Part shown: piece by piece, positions 1-8,410 of the stretch
How the letters are laid out: each line of letters begins with the position of its first letter
Numbering within the stretch: the stretch's first letter is position 1
Assembly: GCA_037442505.1 (NCBI GenBank)
Contig: JBBIPZ010000011.1
Coordinates: forward strand, 14,781-78,780
Length of the DNA: 64,000 bases
Direction: 5' to 3'
Origin: JBBIPZ01 sp037442505 [NCBI: Deltaproteobacteria bacterium]
Lineage (GTDB): Bacteria; CALINM01
The notes under the pieces: model-generated
Told to the model about the DNA's origin: nothing
Seen by the model: only the letters and a program-made list of their open reading frames with translations
Databases searched by the model: none
Program-made: the position numbers and the translations under genes

Positions 1-359
1 GTCTTTCTGCCTACCCCGGGAACATTAACAAATGCGTCTTTATTTTCAGTTGATATAAGGTTAATTAACTCATCTGCTTCTAAAGAAGACAACAAATTAA
101 AGGCTGTTTTTACACCCACACCCTTTGCCATTCTCAAAAAATTGAAAACATCTTTGTCTTTGCGATGAAAAAAACCATATAGCGTAAAACCGTCCTCTTT
201 GAATATCATCTGAATATATAGAAAAATCTTTTTGCCCTCTTCTGGCAAAAGAGAGAACGCTTTTAAAGGAATATAAACTTCATAACCAACACCTGCAACA
301 TCAACTGTTATAACATCGATTTTTTTTTCAGTTAATACACCATTAAGTGTACAGATCAT
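1..359 (-). CDS. ruvA: Holliday junction DNA helicase subunit RuvA (3' end cut off by window)
   Basis: RuvA binds four-way Holliday junctions and loads the RuvB motor for branch migration in recombinational repair. About 119 codons are visible, read by hand on the minus strand from ATG at 359. They show the N-terminal OB-fold (VDVAGVGYEVYIPL, then EDGFTLYGFF) and two helix-hairpin-helix motifs (AKGVGVKTA and VPGVGRK). The C-terminal RuvB-contacting domain lies beyond position 1. The start is 5 bp after the ruvC stop, so the two genes are almost certainly co-transcribed. The first HhH reads KGVGVK where SGVGPK is usual, a minor variation. Identification is firm; only the truncation is a limit. 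Confidence 0.93.
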   Translation of the reverse strand, partial: MICTLNGVLTEKKIDVITVDVAGVGYEVYIPLKAFSLLPEEGKKIFLYIQMIFKEDGFTLYGFFHRKDKDVFNFLRMAKGVGVKTAFNLLSSLEADELINLISTENKDAFVNVPGVGRK

Positions 360-364
360 CTTGT

Positions 365-844
365 TTAAATCCTCATCCCGTATGATATATTACCATGAAA
401 AATTGCAAGTGCAAGTGCATCTGATGCATCTTCTTCTAACTCGTTGTTAATATTAAGTATCATTTTGACCATTCTTTGCAACGCCTCTTTATTAGCATCA
501 CCATAACCAGCTATCCCCTGCTTAACAGCCCTTGTTGCATATTCATACACAGCAATACTATAAGATAAGGCAGTTATAATACAGGCAGCACGCGCTTCGC
601 CTATTAAAAATGCGGAACGCGCATTTTTCCCAATAAAAACCTTCTCTATCACCATGCAAGATGGCTTTATCTCTTTAACTAAACTGTTTAACTCAGTAAA
701 AAGCTGAAACAATCTATCGTGTGTAGAAGATTTTGTATCGAGCTTTATTACACCTGCCTTAATCAAAGTAAAATCACCGCCACTTTTTCTCAAAAAGCCA
801 TAGCCAGTTTTTCTAAGGCCAGGATCAATACCGAGTATAATCAT
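365..844 (-). CDS. ruvC: Crossover junction endodeoxyribonuclease RuvC
   Basis: RuvC is the resolvase that cuts Holliday junctions symmetrically after RuvAB branch migration. The 159-aa length is typical. Visible catalytic signatures are the first acidic motif GIDPGLRKTGYG (Asp7), the central VIEKVFIGKNARSAFLIGEAR block with its Glu and the conserved KNA/ARxA helix, and the C-terminal acidic pair in EDASDALALAIFH. It lies 3 bp after yebC and 5 bp before ruvA, giving the common yebC-ruvC-ruvA order. Start is ATG at 844. Nothing is unusual. Confidence 0.97.
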   Translation of the reverse strand: MIILGIDPGLRKTGYGFLRKSGGDFTLIKAGVIKLDTKSSTHDRLFQLFTELNSLVKEIKPSCMVIEKVFIGKNARSAFLIGEARAACIITALSYSIAVYEYATRAVKQGIAGYGDANKEALQRMVKMILNINNELEEDASDALALAIFHGNISYGMRI

Positions 845-847
845 ATG

Positions 848-1588
848 TCATTCTAAGTTTACATCATCAGGAATATCAAAATTGGCATAAACGTTCTGAA
901 CATCATCGTGGTCTTCCAGAGCGTCAAAGAGTTTAACCATGTTTTGAGCATCTTTATCTCTTACTTCAACGTAATTTTTTGGAAGCATTGTGATTTCAGC
1001 AACAGAATATTTCAAACCTTTCTTATCAAAAACATCTTTTACTGTTTCAAAATCTTCTGGTGCAGTAATCACTTCATGTGATTTGTCATCATGTCTAACA
1101 TCTTCAGCCCCTGCCTCAATGGCAATCTCCATCAGTTCTTCTTCAGAAATCACCCCTTCATCAAAAACGAAATAGCCTTTTTGATCAAAAATCCACGAGA
1201 CACAACCAGACTCACCTAAATTACCATTATATTTAGAAAAGATGTGTCTGATCTCGCCAACTGTTCTGTTTTTGTTATCAGTCATACAATCAACAAGTAC
1301 CGCTACACCACCGGGACCATATCCTTCGTAACGGATTTCTTCATATTGAACGTCCTGTAGCTCACCTGTACCTTTTTTTATAGCCCTATCAATATTGTCG
1401 TTAGGCATGTTCAAGTTTTTAGCCTTTGCAATAACAGTACGAAGTCTCGGATTCATATTAGGGTCTTTTCCCCCAAGTCTCACTGCAATAGTAATTTCTT
1501 TTGCAAGCTTTGTGAATATTTTGCCACGTTTTGCATCAACAGCGGCCTTTTTGTGTTTAATTTGTGCCCATTTAGAATGTCCTGCCAT
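848..1588 (-). CDS. yebC: YebC/PmpR/TACO1 family protein
   Basis: Members of this family were described as DNA-binding regulators. More recent work on relatives links them to translation of difficult peptide stretches. The 246-aa protein opens with the family hallmark [16 protein letters not shown] and keeps the three-domain layout, including the [19 protein letters not shown] block near residue 90 and an acidic C-terminal half. Start ATG at 1588 has a strong AGGAGG Shine-Dalgarno. It sits 23 bp after prfB and 3 bp before ruvC, so it belongs to the prfB-yebC-ruvC-ruvA run. Family assignment is secure; the exact role in this organism is not deducible. Confidence 0.95.
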   Translation of the reverse strand: MAGHSKWAQIKHKKAAVDAKRGKIFTKLAKEITIAVRLGGKDPNMNPRLRTVIAKAKNLNMPNDNIDRAIKKGTGELQDVQYEEIRYEGYGPGGVAVLVDCMTDNKNRTVGEIRHIFSKYNGNLGESGCVSWIFDQKGYFVFDEGVISEEELMEIAIEAGAEDVRHDDKSHEVITAPEDFETVKDVFDKKGLKYSVAEITMLPKNYVEVRDKDAQNMVKLFDALEDHDDVQNVYANFDIPDDVNLE

Positions 1589-1611
1589 TACTCCTCCTAC
1601 TTTTTTTTCAA

Positions 1612-2703
1612 TTATTTCAATAACAAGAATTTTTCAATAAATTCGTTAATTTCACCGTCTAAAACAGCGTCTGCGTTACTCGTTTCTACCAATGTCCTGT
1701 GGTCTTTAACCTGTTTATAAGGATGCAATACGTATGTTCTTATTTGGCTTCCCCATGCAATCTCTTTCTTCTGATCGTAATTCCTTTTCTTGTCTTCTTC
1801 ACGTTTTTTTAGTTCTATTTCGTAAAGACGAGCTTTAAGTAATTTTAAAGCCATTTCTCTATTTTTATGCTGCGAACGCTCATTCTGACACTGAACTACA
1901 ATACCAGTTGGCAAATGTGTAATCCTTACAGCAGAGTCAGTCTTGTTAACTTTTTGACCGCCACAACCAGAAGAACGATACGTATCGATTTTAATATCAT
2001 CTTCCTTTATCTCGATATCAATATCATCTTCAACCTGCGGAATCACAGAGACAGACGCAAAGGATGTATGTCTTCTACCAGATGCATCAAACGGTGAAAT
2101 TCTGATAAGCCTATGAATCCCTTCTTCAGCCTTTAAATACCCATAAGCATAATCACCATCTACCGTTATAGTGACGTTTTTTATACCAGCTTCATCACCG
2201 GGTAGAATGTCAACTATTTGTGTTTTATAGTCCATTCTTTCTGTCCATCGCAAATACATCCTGAGAAGCATCTCTGCCCAATCTTGTGATTCAGTCCCGC
2301 CAGCACCAGAATTAATACTTAAAATAGCGCCCTGTATATCTTCTGGTTGGGTAAACATCTTTCTTATTTCAAAATCACGCAAAAGCTTCTCAAAAAGCTT
2401 TATATTTGCAGACATTTCTGAAACTAATGCTGAGTCAGAGTCTTCTTTAACAAGTTCTCTTGCTGCTTTAATCTCCTCATATAGATTGATTATTTTATTC
2501 CATTCTTCAAAAAACTTGATTAAAAGTGTTCTTTCCTTCAACAACTGCTTGCCATCTTCAATATTTTTCCAGAAGCTCTCTTTTGCGACAATGTTTTCTA
2601 TCTCCTGTAGTCGCGCTTGTTTCTCTTCCAGATTTAAATGTTCTTTCAGAGTAAAAAATCTTTCTTCCAAATTATCTGAAATTTGTAATAAATCTTCCAG
2701 CAA
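1612..2703 (-). CDS. prfB: Peptide chain release factor 2
   Basis: RF2 terminates translation at UGA and UAA. Two diagnostic motifs are present: the stop-codon-reading tripeptide SPF in [13 protein letters not shown], which separates RF2 from RF1 (PxT), and the catalytic GGQ loop in [17 protein letters not shown]. The chosen start is TTG at 2703. An AGGAG Shine-Dalgarno lies 7 nt upstream of it, whereas the GTG two codons earlier is only about 1 nt from that site. The protein is 363 aa. The gene reads in one frame, so the in-frame UGA and +1 frameshift used for autoregulation in many bacteria is absent. It heads the yebC-ruvC-ruvA run. Confidence 0.96.
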   Translation of the reverse strand: MLEDLLQISDNLEERFFTLKEHLNLEEKQARLQEIENIVAKESFWKNIEDGKQLLKERTLLIKFFEEWNKIINLYEEIKAARELVKEDSDSALVSEMSANIKLFEKLLRDFEIRKMFTQPEDIQGAILSINSGAGGTESQDWAEMLLRMYLRWTERMDYKTQIVDILPGDEAGIKNVTITVDGDYAYGYLKAEEGIHRLIRISPFDASGRRHTSFASVSVIPQVEDDIDIEIKEDDIKIDTYRSSGCGGQKVNKTDSAVRITHLPTGIVVQCQNERSQHKNREMALKLLKARLYEIELKKREEDKKRNYDQKKEIAWGSQIRTYVLHPYKQVKDHRTLVETSNADAVLDGEINEFIEKFLLLK

Positions 2704-2755
2704 TGCCACACTCCTGTAGCTACAGATAAAATTTTTTGTAATATCAGAAAATTTA

Positions 2756-2778
2756 TAAAATCATTTCCAATGATTTTA
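2756..2778. repeat. Perfect 10-bp inverted repeat upstream of prfB (possible operator)
   Basis: TAAAATCATT, then a 3-nt spacer (tcc), then AATGATTTTA. It lies about 55 bp upstream of the prfB start and about 120 bp upstream of tRNA-Asp. No gene ends here, so it is not an obvious terminator. A regulator site in the prfB promoter region is possible but unproven. Confidence 0.45.
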
Positions 2779-2793
2779 AAGACCTTTGTAAAC

Positions 2794-2827
2794 CTTACAT
2801 AAGTCTTAGCTTATATTTTAATGTAAG
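2794..2827. repeat. Inverted repeat CTTACAT/ATGTAAG
   Basis: Seven-base arms CTTACAT (2794-2800) and ATGTAAG (2821-2827) are separated by 20 nt. A second, nested pair, AGCTTA (2808-2813) and TAAGCT (2828-2833), runs into eight T residues. On the plus strand this resembles a weak terminator, but no plus-strand gene ends upstream. It may instead be regulatory for tRNA-Asp or prfB. Confidence 0.3.
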
Positions 2828-2853
2828 TAAGCTTTTTTTTCTACATTTTTTTC

Positions 2854-2884
2854 TTGCAATAAATTTAAGTATGTGTTTTAATAT
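2854..2884 (+). promoter_or_regulatory. Putative sigma70-type promoter for tRNA-Asp
   Basis: A -35-like TTGCAA (2854-2859) is followed after 17 nt by TTTAAT (2877-2882), or after 19 nt by TAATAT (2879-2884). The predicted start, near 2890, is about 9 nt before the mature tRNA 5' end. This is pattern-based only. Confidence 0.5.
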
Positions 2885-2898
2885 TTGTCTAAACCAGC

Positions 2899-2975
2899 GG
2901 AGCCGTAGTTCAGTCGGTTAGAACGCCTGCCTGTCACGCAGGAGGCCGCGAGTTCGAGTCTCGTCGGCTCCGCCA
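2899..2975 (+). tRNA. tRNA-Asp (anticodon GTC)
   Basis: A complete 77-nt cloverleaf read by hand. The acceptor stem GGAGCCG pairs with CGGCTCC, the D-arm contains AGTCGGTT, the anticodon stem CCTGC/GCAGG encloses loop CTGTCAC with anticodon GTC, and the T-arm is GCGAG-TTCGAGT-CTCGT. Discriminator G is followed by an encoded CCA. It is the only plus-strand gene in the first 13.9 kb, placed between prfB and the RDD gene. Confidence 0.97.
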
Positions 2976-3054
2976 TAAATAAAGTCATTTCGTGCTTCCT
3001 TTTCAGTAATAGTTTTTTACCTTTGAAGTTGTCGTGGTGCTTTAGAGCTAAAGG

Positions 3055-3621
3055 TTAGCTATAGATCACGTATGTTCTGGCAATTTTATCGTGTAGAGCC
3101 TGATTGTTCCTGTCAAATAATGCCCATATATAGCCCATGCCAAAAAGTAGACTTGACAATATTTTTCCTATAACTTCTCTTTTTAAAACTTCAGAAATTT
3201 CTGGATTTTTACCTTGTTTATTAACAACTTTAATTCCAAGGACAGCTTTGCCGAGTGTTTTTCCATAAACATGTGTAAAATAGACATAGTAGAAAAACAT
3301 AATCGATACACAGACAAAGTATATGATGCTCCCAATCATTATATTAGAAAAATCTTCATCAGTAATACCAAATGACTGAAATAGATAACTTAAAGACCAA
3401 TCAATACCAAAAGAAACGATAAGAAAAATAGCATTTAATAATAACATATCGATTATAAATGCAAGCAAACGAGAAAAAAAGCTTGCCTTCTTGTGCTCAA
3501 AAAAAGTAAATATGAACGTCTCGTTGCATACAGGACACCTAACTTTCGAAGCTACATTAACAATCTTCTCTTGTGACACTTCTTTAGAAAAAGAGCAAAA
3601 AGGACAGGTAATTTTAATCAT
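3055..3621 (-). CDS. RDD-family membrane protein with N-terminal zinc ribbon
   Basis: The RDD family are small polytopic membrane proteins of mostly unknown or transport-related function. The N-terminus carries a zinc-ribbon-like pair, CPFC and RCPVC (about residues 6-32), like the MJ0042-type finger. The RDD module follows, starting SRLLAFIIDMLLLNAIF, with three to four hydrophobic segments and the motif YGKTLGKAVLGIKVV. I start at ATG 3621 (188 aa), which overlaps the rdgB stop by 8 bp (ATGATTAA) and has a nearby GGA Shine-Dalgarno. An ATG 21 bp upstream is less likely. It is translationally coupled to rdgB. Function is unknown; the cysteines suggest metal binding. Confidence 0.8.
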   Translation of the reverse strand: MIKITCPFCSFSKEVSQEKIVNVASKVRCPVCNETFIFTFFEHKKASFFSRLLAFIIDMLLLNAIFLIVSFGIDWSLSYLFQSFGITDEDFSNIMIGSIIYFVCVSIMFFYYVYFTHVYGKTLGKAVLGIKVVNKQGKNPEISEVLKREVIGKILSSLLFGMGYIWALFDRNNQALHDKIARTYVIYS

Positions 3622-4216
3622 TTTGTTCCAAAAAATTAACAAGATTAAGTTTAATTTTTTCTAAAGCTATTTTCCTGTGACTAATGTTATTCTTATCCTC
3701 ATTAGCAAGTTCAGCAAACGTTTTATTTAATGGGGGATAAAAGAAAATTGGATCATAACCAAAACCATTATCACCCTTTGGTGTATCTATAATTAAACCA
3801 TCTACCCTCCCATCTGCAGTGATATACCTACCATTTGGTTTATAAACTACCACACTGGAAACAAAGTGTGCTGTTCTTTTCTCTAAAGGAGTAGGCTTAA
3901 GCATCTGTAAAAGCAAACGATTGTTTTGTTCGTCGTTTGCGTTAGCTCCAGCAAATCTATGAGAATAAACGCCTGGCTTGCCACCAAGAACATCGACTAC
4001 CAGCCCCGAATCCTCCCCTAAAGCTATTATTCCGAATCTATCAGCAGCTGTTTTAGCCTTTTTTAAGGCGTTATCAAAAAATGTTTTGCCATCCTCAACA
4101 ATATCAATATGCTGGAGGTCATTTAAAGTAAGAAACTCTATATCAGTTCCTTTAAAAATCTCAACAATTTCTTTTAACTTTTTCATATTACTTGTAACTA
4201 ATAATATTTTTTTCAC
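3614..4216 (-). CDS. rdgB: Non-canonical purine NTP pyrophosphatase (RdgB/HAM1 family)
   Basis: It hydrolyses ITP, dITP and XTP to monophosphates, cleansing the nucleotide pool. The 200-aa protein shows the family motifs: N-terminal [31 protein letters not shown], the [12 protein letters not shown] substrate loop, and ISHRKIAL near the C-terminus. It overlaps the end of rph by 29 bp and the RDD gene by 8 bp. The rph-rdgB pairing is common in bacteria and may reflect shared expression rather than shared chemistry. Confidence 0.95.
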   Translation of the reverse strand: MKKILLVTSNMKKLKEIVEIFKGTDIEFLTLNDLQHIDIVEDGKTFFDNALKKAKTAADRFGIIALGEDSGLVVDVLGGKPGVYSHRFAGANANDEQNNRLLLQMLKPTPLEKRTAHFVSSVVVYKPNGRYITADGRVDGLIIDTPKGDNGFGYDPIFFYPPLNKTFAELANEDKNNISHRKIALEKIKLNLVNFLEQND

Positions 4217-4928
4217 TGGTTAAAGCCTTTTTTTGTATCTTGAATAATTTTTTTATAGCTGTCCAGCCAACAGAGACGATCTTATCAAGTTCTTTTTTTG
4301 TAAAACTGCCACGTTCTCCCGTGCCTTGAATCTCTATTATTTTACCATCAGAATCCATTACGAGATTTAAGTCAATCTCACAACTACTATCTTCTTCATA
4401 ATTTAAATCAACAAGAAGCTCGCCATTTACAATACCCAAAGACACCGCTGCAATTTTATTTTTTATAGGGTTTTCTGTAAAAATACCCTTTTCTAAACCT
4501 TTCTTGATAGCTAAAGATAAAGCAATAAATCCACCTGTAATCGAGGCTGTCCTTGTCCCCCCATCTGCCTGAATCACATCACAATCGATCCAGATGCTTC
4601 TTTCTCCCAATTTATTCAGATCTGCCGCAGCTCTTAAAGCCCTTCCTATGAGCCTCTGGATCTCCTGTGTCCTGCCAGAAACTTTTCCCTGAGTTGATTC
4701 TCTCACCATTCTTGTATGTGTTGAACGTGGGAGCATAGAGTATTCAGCCGTAATCCATCCCTGTCCAGTTCCTTTTAAAAATGACGGTACTTTTTCTTCA
4801 ATGGATGCATTGCACAAAACTTTAGTATTTCCAAATTCGATTAAAACAGAACCTTCAGGATATATAACAAAATTTTTTGTCACTCTGATTTGTCTTAAAT
4901 CAAATAATTTGCGTCCATCATTTCTCAA
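4188..4928 (-). CDS. rph: Ribonuclease PH
   Basis: A phosphorolytic 3'-5' exoribonuclease that trims tRNA 3' ends. The 246-aa length is typical. Diagnostic sequence includes [17 protein letters not shown] near residue 58, [17 protein letters not shown], and the catalytic-region block [18 protein letters not shown]. The start codon is TTG at 4928, supported by GGAGGA five bases upstream and by the family N-terminus RxDGR. It leads an rph-rdgB-RDD run and follows the SDR gene by 48 bp. Confidence 0.96.
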   Translation of the reverse strand: MRNDGRKLFDLRQIRVTKNFVIYPEGSVLIEFGNTKVLCNASIEEKVPSFLKGTGQGWITAEYSMLPRSTHTRMVRESTQGKVSGRTQEIQRLIGRALRAAADLNKLGERSIWIDCDVIQADGGTRTASITGGFIALSLAIKKGLEKGIFTENPIKNKIAAVSLGIVNGELLVDLNYEEDSSCEIDLNLVMDSDGKIIEIQGTGERGSFTKKELDKIVSVGWTAIKKLFKIQKKALTSEKNIISYK

Positions 4929-4976
4929 TGTGTTCCTCCATACAGATTATTGATTAAATTATAGATTAATCGATAG

Positions 4977-5957
4977 TTAAAGTAAATTGTTCTTCATATA
5001 CCAATCAAACGTTTCTTTCAAGCCATTTATCAGAGAAAATTTTGGATTATAACCAAAATCCCTTTTTGCCTTCTCAATAGTAATTCCCCAATTTTCCTGA
5101 ATCAAATCGATAACCCTGTCTTTATTTAGAGCATATGTCTTTTTAGTCAACCTGCCAATACCTTCATAGAAAAGTGTAATAGGAACGAGAATAAATCTTG
5201 GAATTAATACATCTCTTAGTTGTTTAGCCACAACCTTCGAAAAAGCATCTTTAATTTCATAAAAATATTCATTATGCCCACCCAGATAATATATCTCGCC
5301 TGAACACATCCTGCAATTTAAAGATTTTATTACCCCATCAACAAAATCGTCAATATAACATAGATTAACAATCCTGCTTAAACTACCAAACCTTACAAAA
5401 AAACCATGCTTTACTAACCTGAAAAGAGGTAATAAATTATAATCTCTTGGGCCATATACTACCGTTGGTCTAATGATTGTAATATTAAATTCTGATATGT
5501 GTTTTAACACCTCATCCTCAGCCAGCAATTTACTTTTACCCAGATGTGATACAGGCTTGGTGGTTGAATTTTCATTTTTCACTTCATCAGATAAAGATGG
5601 CCCAGATGCAGTATGGCTCGAAATATATAAAAATCTTTTCACACATCTGGCGTCTAAACATGCTTTGAGTATATTTTTTGTTCCTAAAAAATTAACCAGA
5701 TAAAAGTTGTGCCAATCAAAGGTATTGGTTAAACCTGCTGCGTGAATGACGGTATCGATGTCTTTAAAACTATCTCTAAGCGTCTCAGGATAAAGAAAGT
5801 CGCTATATCTTATTTCAACGTTGTGATAAATTTCATTCAACCATCTTTTATTGCTTTCTTTTCTGATAAGACAAACAACCTCATATCCTTCTTTAAGAAG
5901 TCTTTCTGCTAAAAAACTACCCAAAAAACCGTTTGCCCCTGTTACAAGAATTTTCAT
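4977..5957 (-). CDS. NAD-dependent epimerase/dehydratase-like SDR, catalytic Tyr replaced
   Basis: An extended short-chain dehydrogenase/reductase of about 326 aa. The N-terminal Rossmann motif TGANGFLGSFLAERLL and the VIHAAG segment show dinucleotide binding, and RFLYISSHTASGPS keeps the Ser/Thr region. The usual catalytic YxxxK is changed: the sequence reads SHLGKSKLLAE, placing Leu where Tyr is expected (CTG, checked at nucleotide level). Relatives act on nucleotide sugars, steroids or dihydroflavonols; the substrate cannot be told. It follows rfbA by 41 bp, hinting at sugar metabolism. ATG at 5957 has no clear Shine-Dalgarno. It could be a non-catalytic or altered enzyme. Confidence 0.8.
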   Translation of the reverse strand: MKILVTGANGFLGSFLAERLLKEGYEVVCLIRKESNKRWLNEIYHNVEIRYSDFLYPETLRDSFKDIDTVIHAAGLTNTFDWHNFYLVNFLGTKNILKACLDARCVKRFLYISSHTASGPSLSDEVKNENSTTKPVSHLGKSKLLAEDEVLKHISEFNITIIRPTVVYGPRDYNLLPLFRLVKHGFFVRFGSLSRIVNLCYIDDFVDGVIKSLNCRMCSGEIYYLGGHNEYFYEIKDAFSKVVAKQLRDVLIPRFILVPITLFYEGIGRLTKKTYALNKDRVIDLIQENWGITIEKAKRDFGYNPKFSLINGLKETFDWYMKNNLL

Positions 5958-5998
5958 CAAAGAAAGTTTAGCAATTTTTACAGTTTTTAAGCAAGGAT

Positions 5999-6886
5999 TT
6001 AAAATTTTGCGGCTTTTTCTGCAACCTTCATTAAATACTGCCCATATGGGCTATTTTTTTGTTTGTTAGCCAGCTTAATTAGTTTTTCCCTATCTATAAA
6101 TCCAGATAAATAAGCAATTTCTTCTATACAGGCAGCCTTGAGCCCCTGTCTTTTTTCAATAGTTGCAATAAATTCACCAGCTTCAAGAAGACTTTCTGGC
6201 GTCCCTGTATCAAGCCATGCATACCCTCTGCCCATAAGTTCCACTCTAAGCATTAGTTTTTGAAGATAAATTTTATTTACATCCGTAATCTCCAGTTCAC
6301 CTCTTGCAGATGGCTTGAGAGAGTTTGCAATTGAAACCACATTATTATCGTAAAAATAAAGGCCTGTTACAGCGTAATTAGATTTTGGGTTTACTGGTTT
6401 TTCTTCAATAGAAAGAACGTTACCATTACTATCAAACTCGACAACTCCATATCTCTCAGGGTCATTAACATAGTAGCCAAACACAGTAGCACCGCCGAGT
6501 GTATTTACATCTTTACCAGCCTTTTTTAATAGCTCCGTAAGTCCATGACCAAAAAATATATTGTCACCAAGAATAAGACAAACTGTATCATTGCCGATAA
6601 AATCTGCGCCAAGAATAAACGCCTCTGCGATTCCATTAGGTGCCTTTTGCTCACAATAGCTAACGTTTAAGCCCAGTTCGTTTCCATCATCAAACAAATG
6701 TTGAAACATTGGCAAATCTTTCGGTGTTGAAATAATAAGTATATCTCTTATTCCAGCTAACATTAGTACTGATAGCGGATAATAAATCATTGGTTTGTCA
6801 TAAATGGGAAGCAACTGTTTGCTAACTGTTAAAGTAATTGGATACAACCTTGTGCCACTTCCACCTGCTAAAACGATACCTTTCAT
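5999..6886 (-). CDS. rfbA: Glucose-1-phosphate thymidylyltransferase
   Basis: RmlA/RfbA makes dTDP-glucose from dTTP and glucose-1-phosphate, the first step to dTDP-L-rhamnose and related sugars. The 295-aa protein has the nucleotidyltransferase signature [19 protein letters not shown] and the RmlA-specific [16 protein letters not shown] and [16 protein letters not shown] blocks, plus [13 protein letters not shown] near residue 224. A GGAGG Shine-Dalgarno precedes ATG at 6886. No rmlB, C or D lies in the window, so the remaining enzymes must be elsewhere. It starts 17 bp after tRNA-Ser. Confidence 0.95.
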   Translation of the reverse strand: MKGIVLAGGSGTRLYPITLTVSKQLLPIYDKPMIYYPLSVLMLAGIRDILIISTPKDLPMFQHLFDDGNELGLNVSYCEQKAPNGIAEAFILGADFIGNDTVCLILGDNIFFGHGLTELLKKAGKDVNTLGGATVFGYYVNDPERYGVVEFDSNGNVLSIEEKPVNPKSNYAVTGLYFYDNNVVSIANSLKPSARGELEITDVNKIYLQKLMLRVELMGRGYAWLDTGTPESLLEAGEFIATIEKRQGLKAACIEEIAYLSGFIDREKLIKLANKQKNSPYGQYLMKVAEKAAKF

Positions 6887-6902
6887 AAATCCTCCTTATA
6901 AC

Positions 6903-6992
6903 TGGCGGAGGGGGTGGGATTCGAACCCACGTGCCCTTTAGGGGCAACCCGATTTCGAGTCGGGCCCGTTACGACCACTTCGGTACCCCTCC
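6903..6992 (-). tRNA. tRNA-Ser (anticodon CGA)
   Basis: A 90-nt class II tRNA on the minus strand. Acceptor GGAGGGG pairs with CCCCTCC, the anticodon stem CCCGA/TCGGG encloses loop CTCGAAA (anticodon CGA, reading UCG), a long variable arm is present (TTGCCCC...GGGCA), and the T-arm is GTGGG-TTCGAAT-CCCAC. Discriminator G and an encoded CCA end it. It lies between tadA (10 bp) and rfbA (16 bp) on the same strand, so it may be excised from a shared transcript. Confidence 0.96.
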
Positions 6993-7002
6993 AATCTATC
7001 TA

Positions 7003-7449
7003 TTATAATCTTCTTTCTTCAAAAAAACGTCTAAGCAACCAACTCGCTTCATCTGCCATTATGCCAGCATAAACTTTAATTTTATGATTCCAGAGGGACA
7101 AGTCCATATTGAATCTGGTCATGTACCCCCATTTTTCGCTATAAGCACCAAAATAAAGTTCATCAATTCTGCTGTTTATTACTGCCGAAATACACATTGG
7201 ACAGGGTTCTAAGGTAACATAAAGTTTAATTCCTTTCAATCTAAAATTGTTTAGTGTCTTCGCAGATTCTTTTAAAACAAGAATTTCTGCATGTGCAGTT
7301 GGATCATTGAGCTTAATAACCTGATTGTGGTTACTAACTAACAAATTTCCATTTAAAAAGGCTGCTGCACCAACAGGAATTTCACCCTCTGTATACGCCT
7401 TCATTGCCTCATTAAACGCAATAGCCATGAAGTCTTTTTCAGTCAACAT
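7003..7449 (-). CDS. tadA: tRNA-specific adenosine deaminase
   Basis: TadA converts A34 of tRNA-Arg(ACG) to inosine, allowing reading of CGU, CGC and CGA. The 148-aa protein has the zinc cytidine-deaminase motifs: AHAEILVLKE (His ligand and proton-shuttling Glu) and EPCPMCISAVINSRI (two Cys ligands). It overlaps the end of the CDF transporter by 11 bp. A guanine-deaminase-like relative is a remote alternative, but the size and motif spacing fit TadA. Confidence 0.93.
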   Translation of the reverse strand: MLTEKDFMAIAFNEAMKAYTEGEIPVGAAAFLNGNLLVSNHNQVIKLNDPTAHAEILVLKESAKTLNNFRLKGIKLYVTLEPCPMCISAVINSRIDELYFGAYSEKWGYMTRFNMDLSLWNHKIKVYAGIMADEASWLLRRFFEERRL

Positions 7450-8389
7450 CTTTATGTCTACTTCTTCTCAATTTTAATACCTTACACGTGTCTTCAGTTA
7501 AATCACATTCGTAAGGACAAGGTTCGATATGTATCATTATATCGATATCCTTAAATTGACTGTTAATTTCGGTTTCAATTTTGTCTGCCATGTTGTGAGC
7601 TTCTTCTATCGTTGCTGTTCTACAAACAAGCAAATGAAAATCGATATATTTCTTAGAGCCTGTATATCTACTTCTTAAGTCGTGATACCCAGCATAAGGC
7701 ATTGGCATTTTATCAATTATTTCGTCAATCTTTTTAGTTAACTCATCTGAGATACTGGCGTCAGTAAGGATATAAAGTGCTTCTTTGCCGATCTTCGTTG
7801 CCTGATAAATTATGTATAACCCAACAACCACCGCAAACAAGCTATCTATAAAAAATAAGCTAAAAATATAAGAAACTAATATTGCCAAAAATGCCGCAAA
7901 GTTTGTGTACAGATCTGTAGCGTAATGGACTGCATCAACTTTCAGTGCGTTTGAGCCAGTTATTTCTCCTACATGTCTTAGCACTTTAGCTATCAAATAG
8001 CTTCCAGTCAGAGATACCAACATTACACTAATATCCCAGATAGTATAATTAATATGAGTGTTGTTTGTATAGTTAACAAATGCCTTGTAGATAATAATTA
8101 AGCCCGTAGTTATTATTATAAGCGTCTGAACTATAGCAGCCAAATCCTCTATTTTGCTATGACCATATAGATGGTTTTTATCTGCTGGTTGCGAAGCCTT
8201 CCTTATCGCAAGAAAATTTATGAAAGACATGAATATATCGAGCATGCTATCCAGCCCAGAAGAGATAACAGCCATCGAGCCCGACTTGTAACCAACTAAA
8301 AATTTAGAAGTTGACAAGATAGATGCTAACGTTATTGCAAATAAAGAAGCCTTTTTTTTAGATTCCATTTTAAAAAAAGAGGCAGACAT
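7439..8389 (-). CDS. Cation diffusion facilitator (CDF) metal efflux transporter
   Basis: CDF proteins export divalent metals (Zn, Fe, Mn, Co) by proton antiport across the inner membrane. About six hydrophobic segments span residues 15-205. The metal-site motifs are visible: DSMLD in TM2 (DxxxD) and HYATD in TM5 (HxxxD). The soluble C-terminal domain (about 215-300) has histidines typical of the regulatory dimer, such as DFHLLVCRT and IMIHIEPCPYEC. A cysteine-rich tail (CPYECDLTEDTC) could tune metal specificity. An alternative start lies seven codons in. FieF-like; specificity is not determinable. Confidence 0.9.
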   Translation of the reverse strand: MSASFFKMESKKKASLFAITLASILSTSKFLVGYKSGSMAVISSGLDSMLDIFMSFINFLAIRKASQPADKNHLYGHSKIEDLAAIVQTLIIITTGLIIIYKAFVNYTNNTHINYTIWDISVMLVSLTGSYLIAKVLRHVGEITGSNALKVDAVHYATDLYTNFAAFLAILVSYIFSLFFIDSLFAVVVGLYIIYQATKIGKEALYILTDASISDELTKKIDEIIDKMPMPYAGYHDLRSRYTGSKKYIDFHLLVCRTATIEEAHNMADKIETEINSQFKDIDIMIHIEPCPYECDLTEDTCKVLKLRRSRHKDVD

Positions 8390-8410
8390 CCTGTGCCTGC
8401 CATCAAGATA

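Larger units (their letters stand above)
2704..3054. other. Gene-poor divergent region with tRNA-Asp and palindromes
   Basis: This 351-bp stretch separates minus-strand prfB from the minus-strand RDD gene. It carries the plus-strand tRNA-Asp (2899-2975), a promoter for it, and two inverted repeats described separately. I see no convincing open frame. The 79 bp after the tRNA, up to the end of the RDD gene, contain T-rich sequence but no clear terminator hairpin. The prfB promoter must also lie here, but I cannot choose a good -35/-10 pair. Confidence 0.6.

Noticed and set aside
2808-2840. Rho-independent terminator (AGCTTA/TAAGCT then T8) on the plus strand
   Set aside because: The stem is only 6 bp with a 14-nt loop and no plus-strand gene ends upstream of it.
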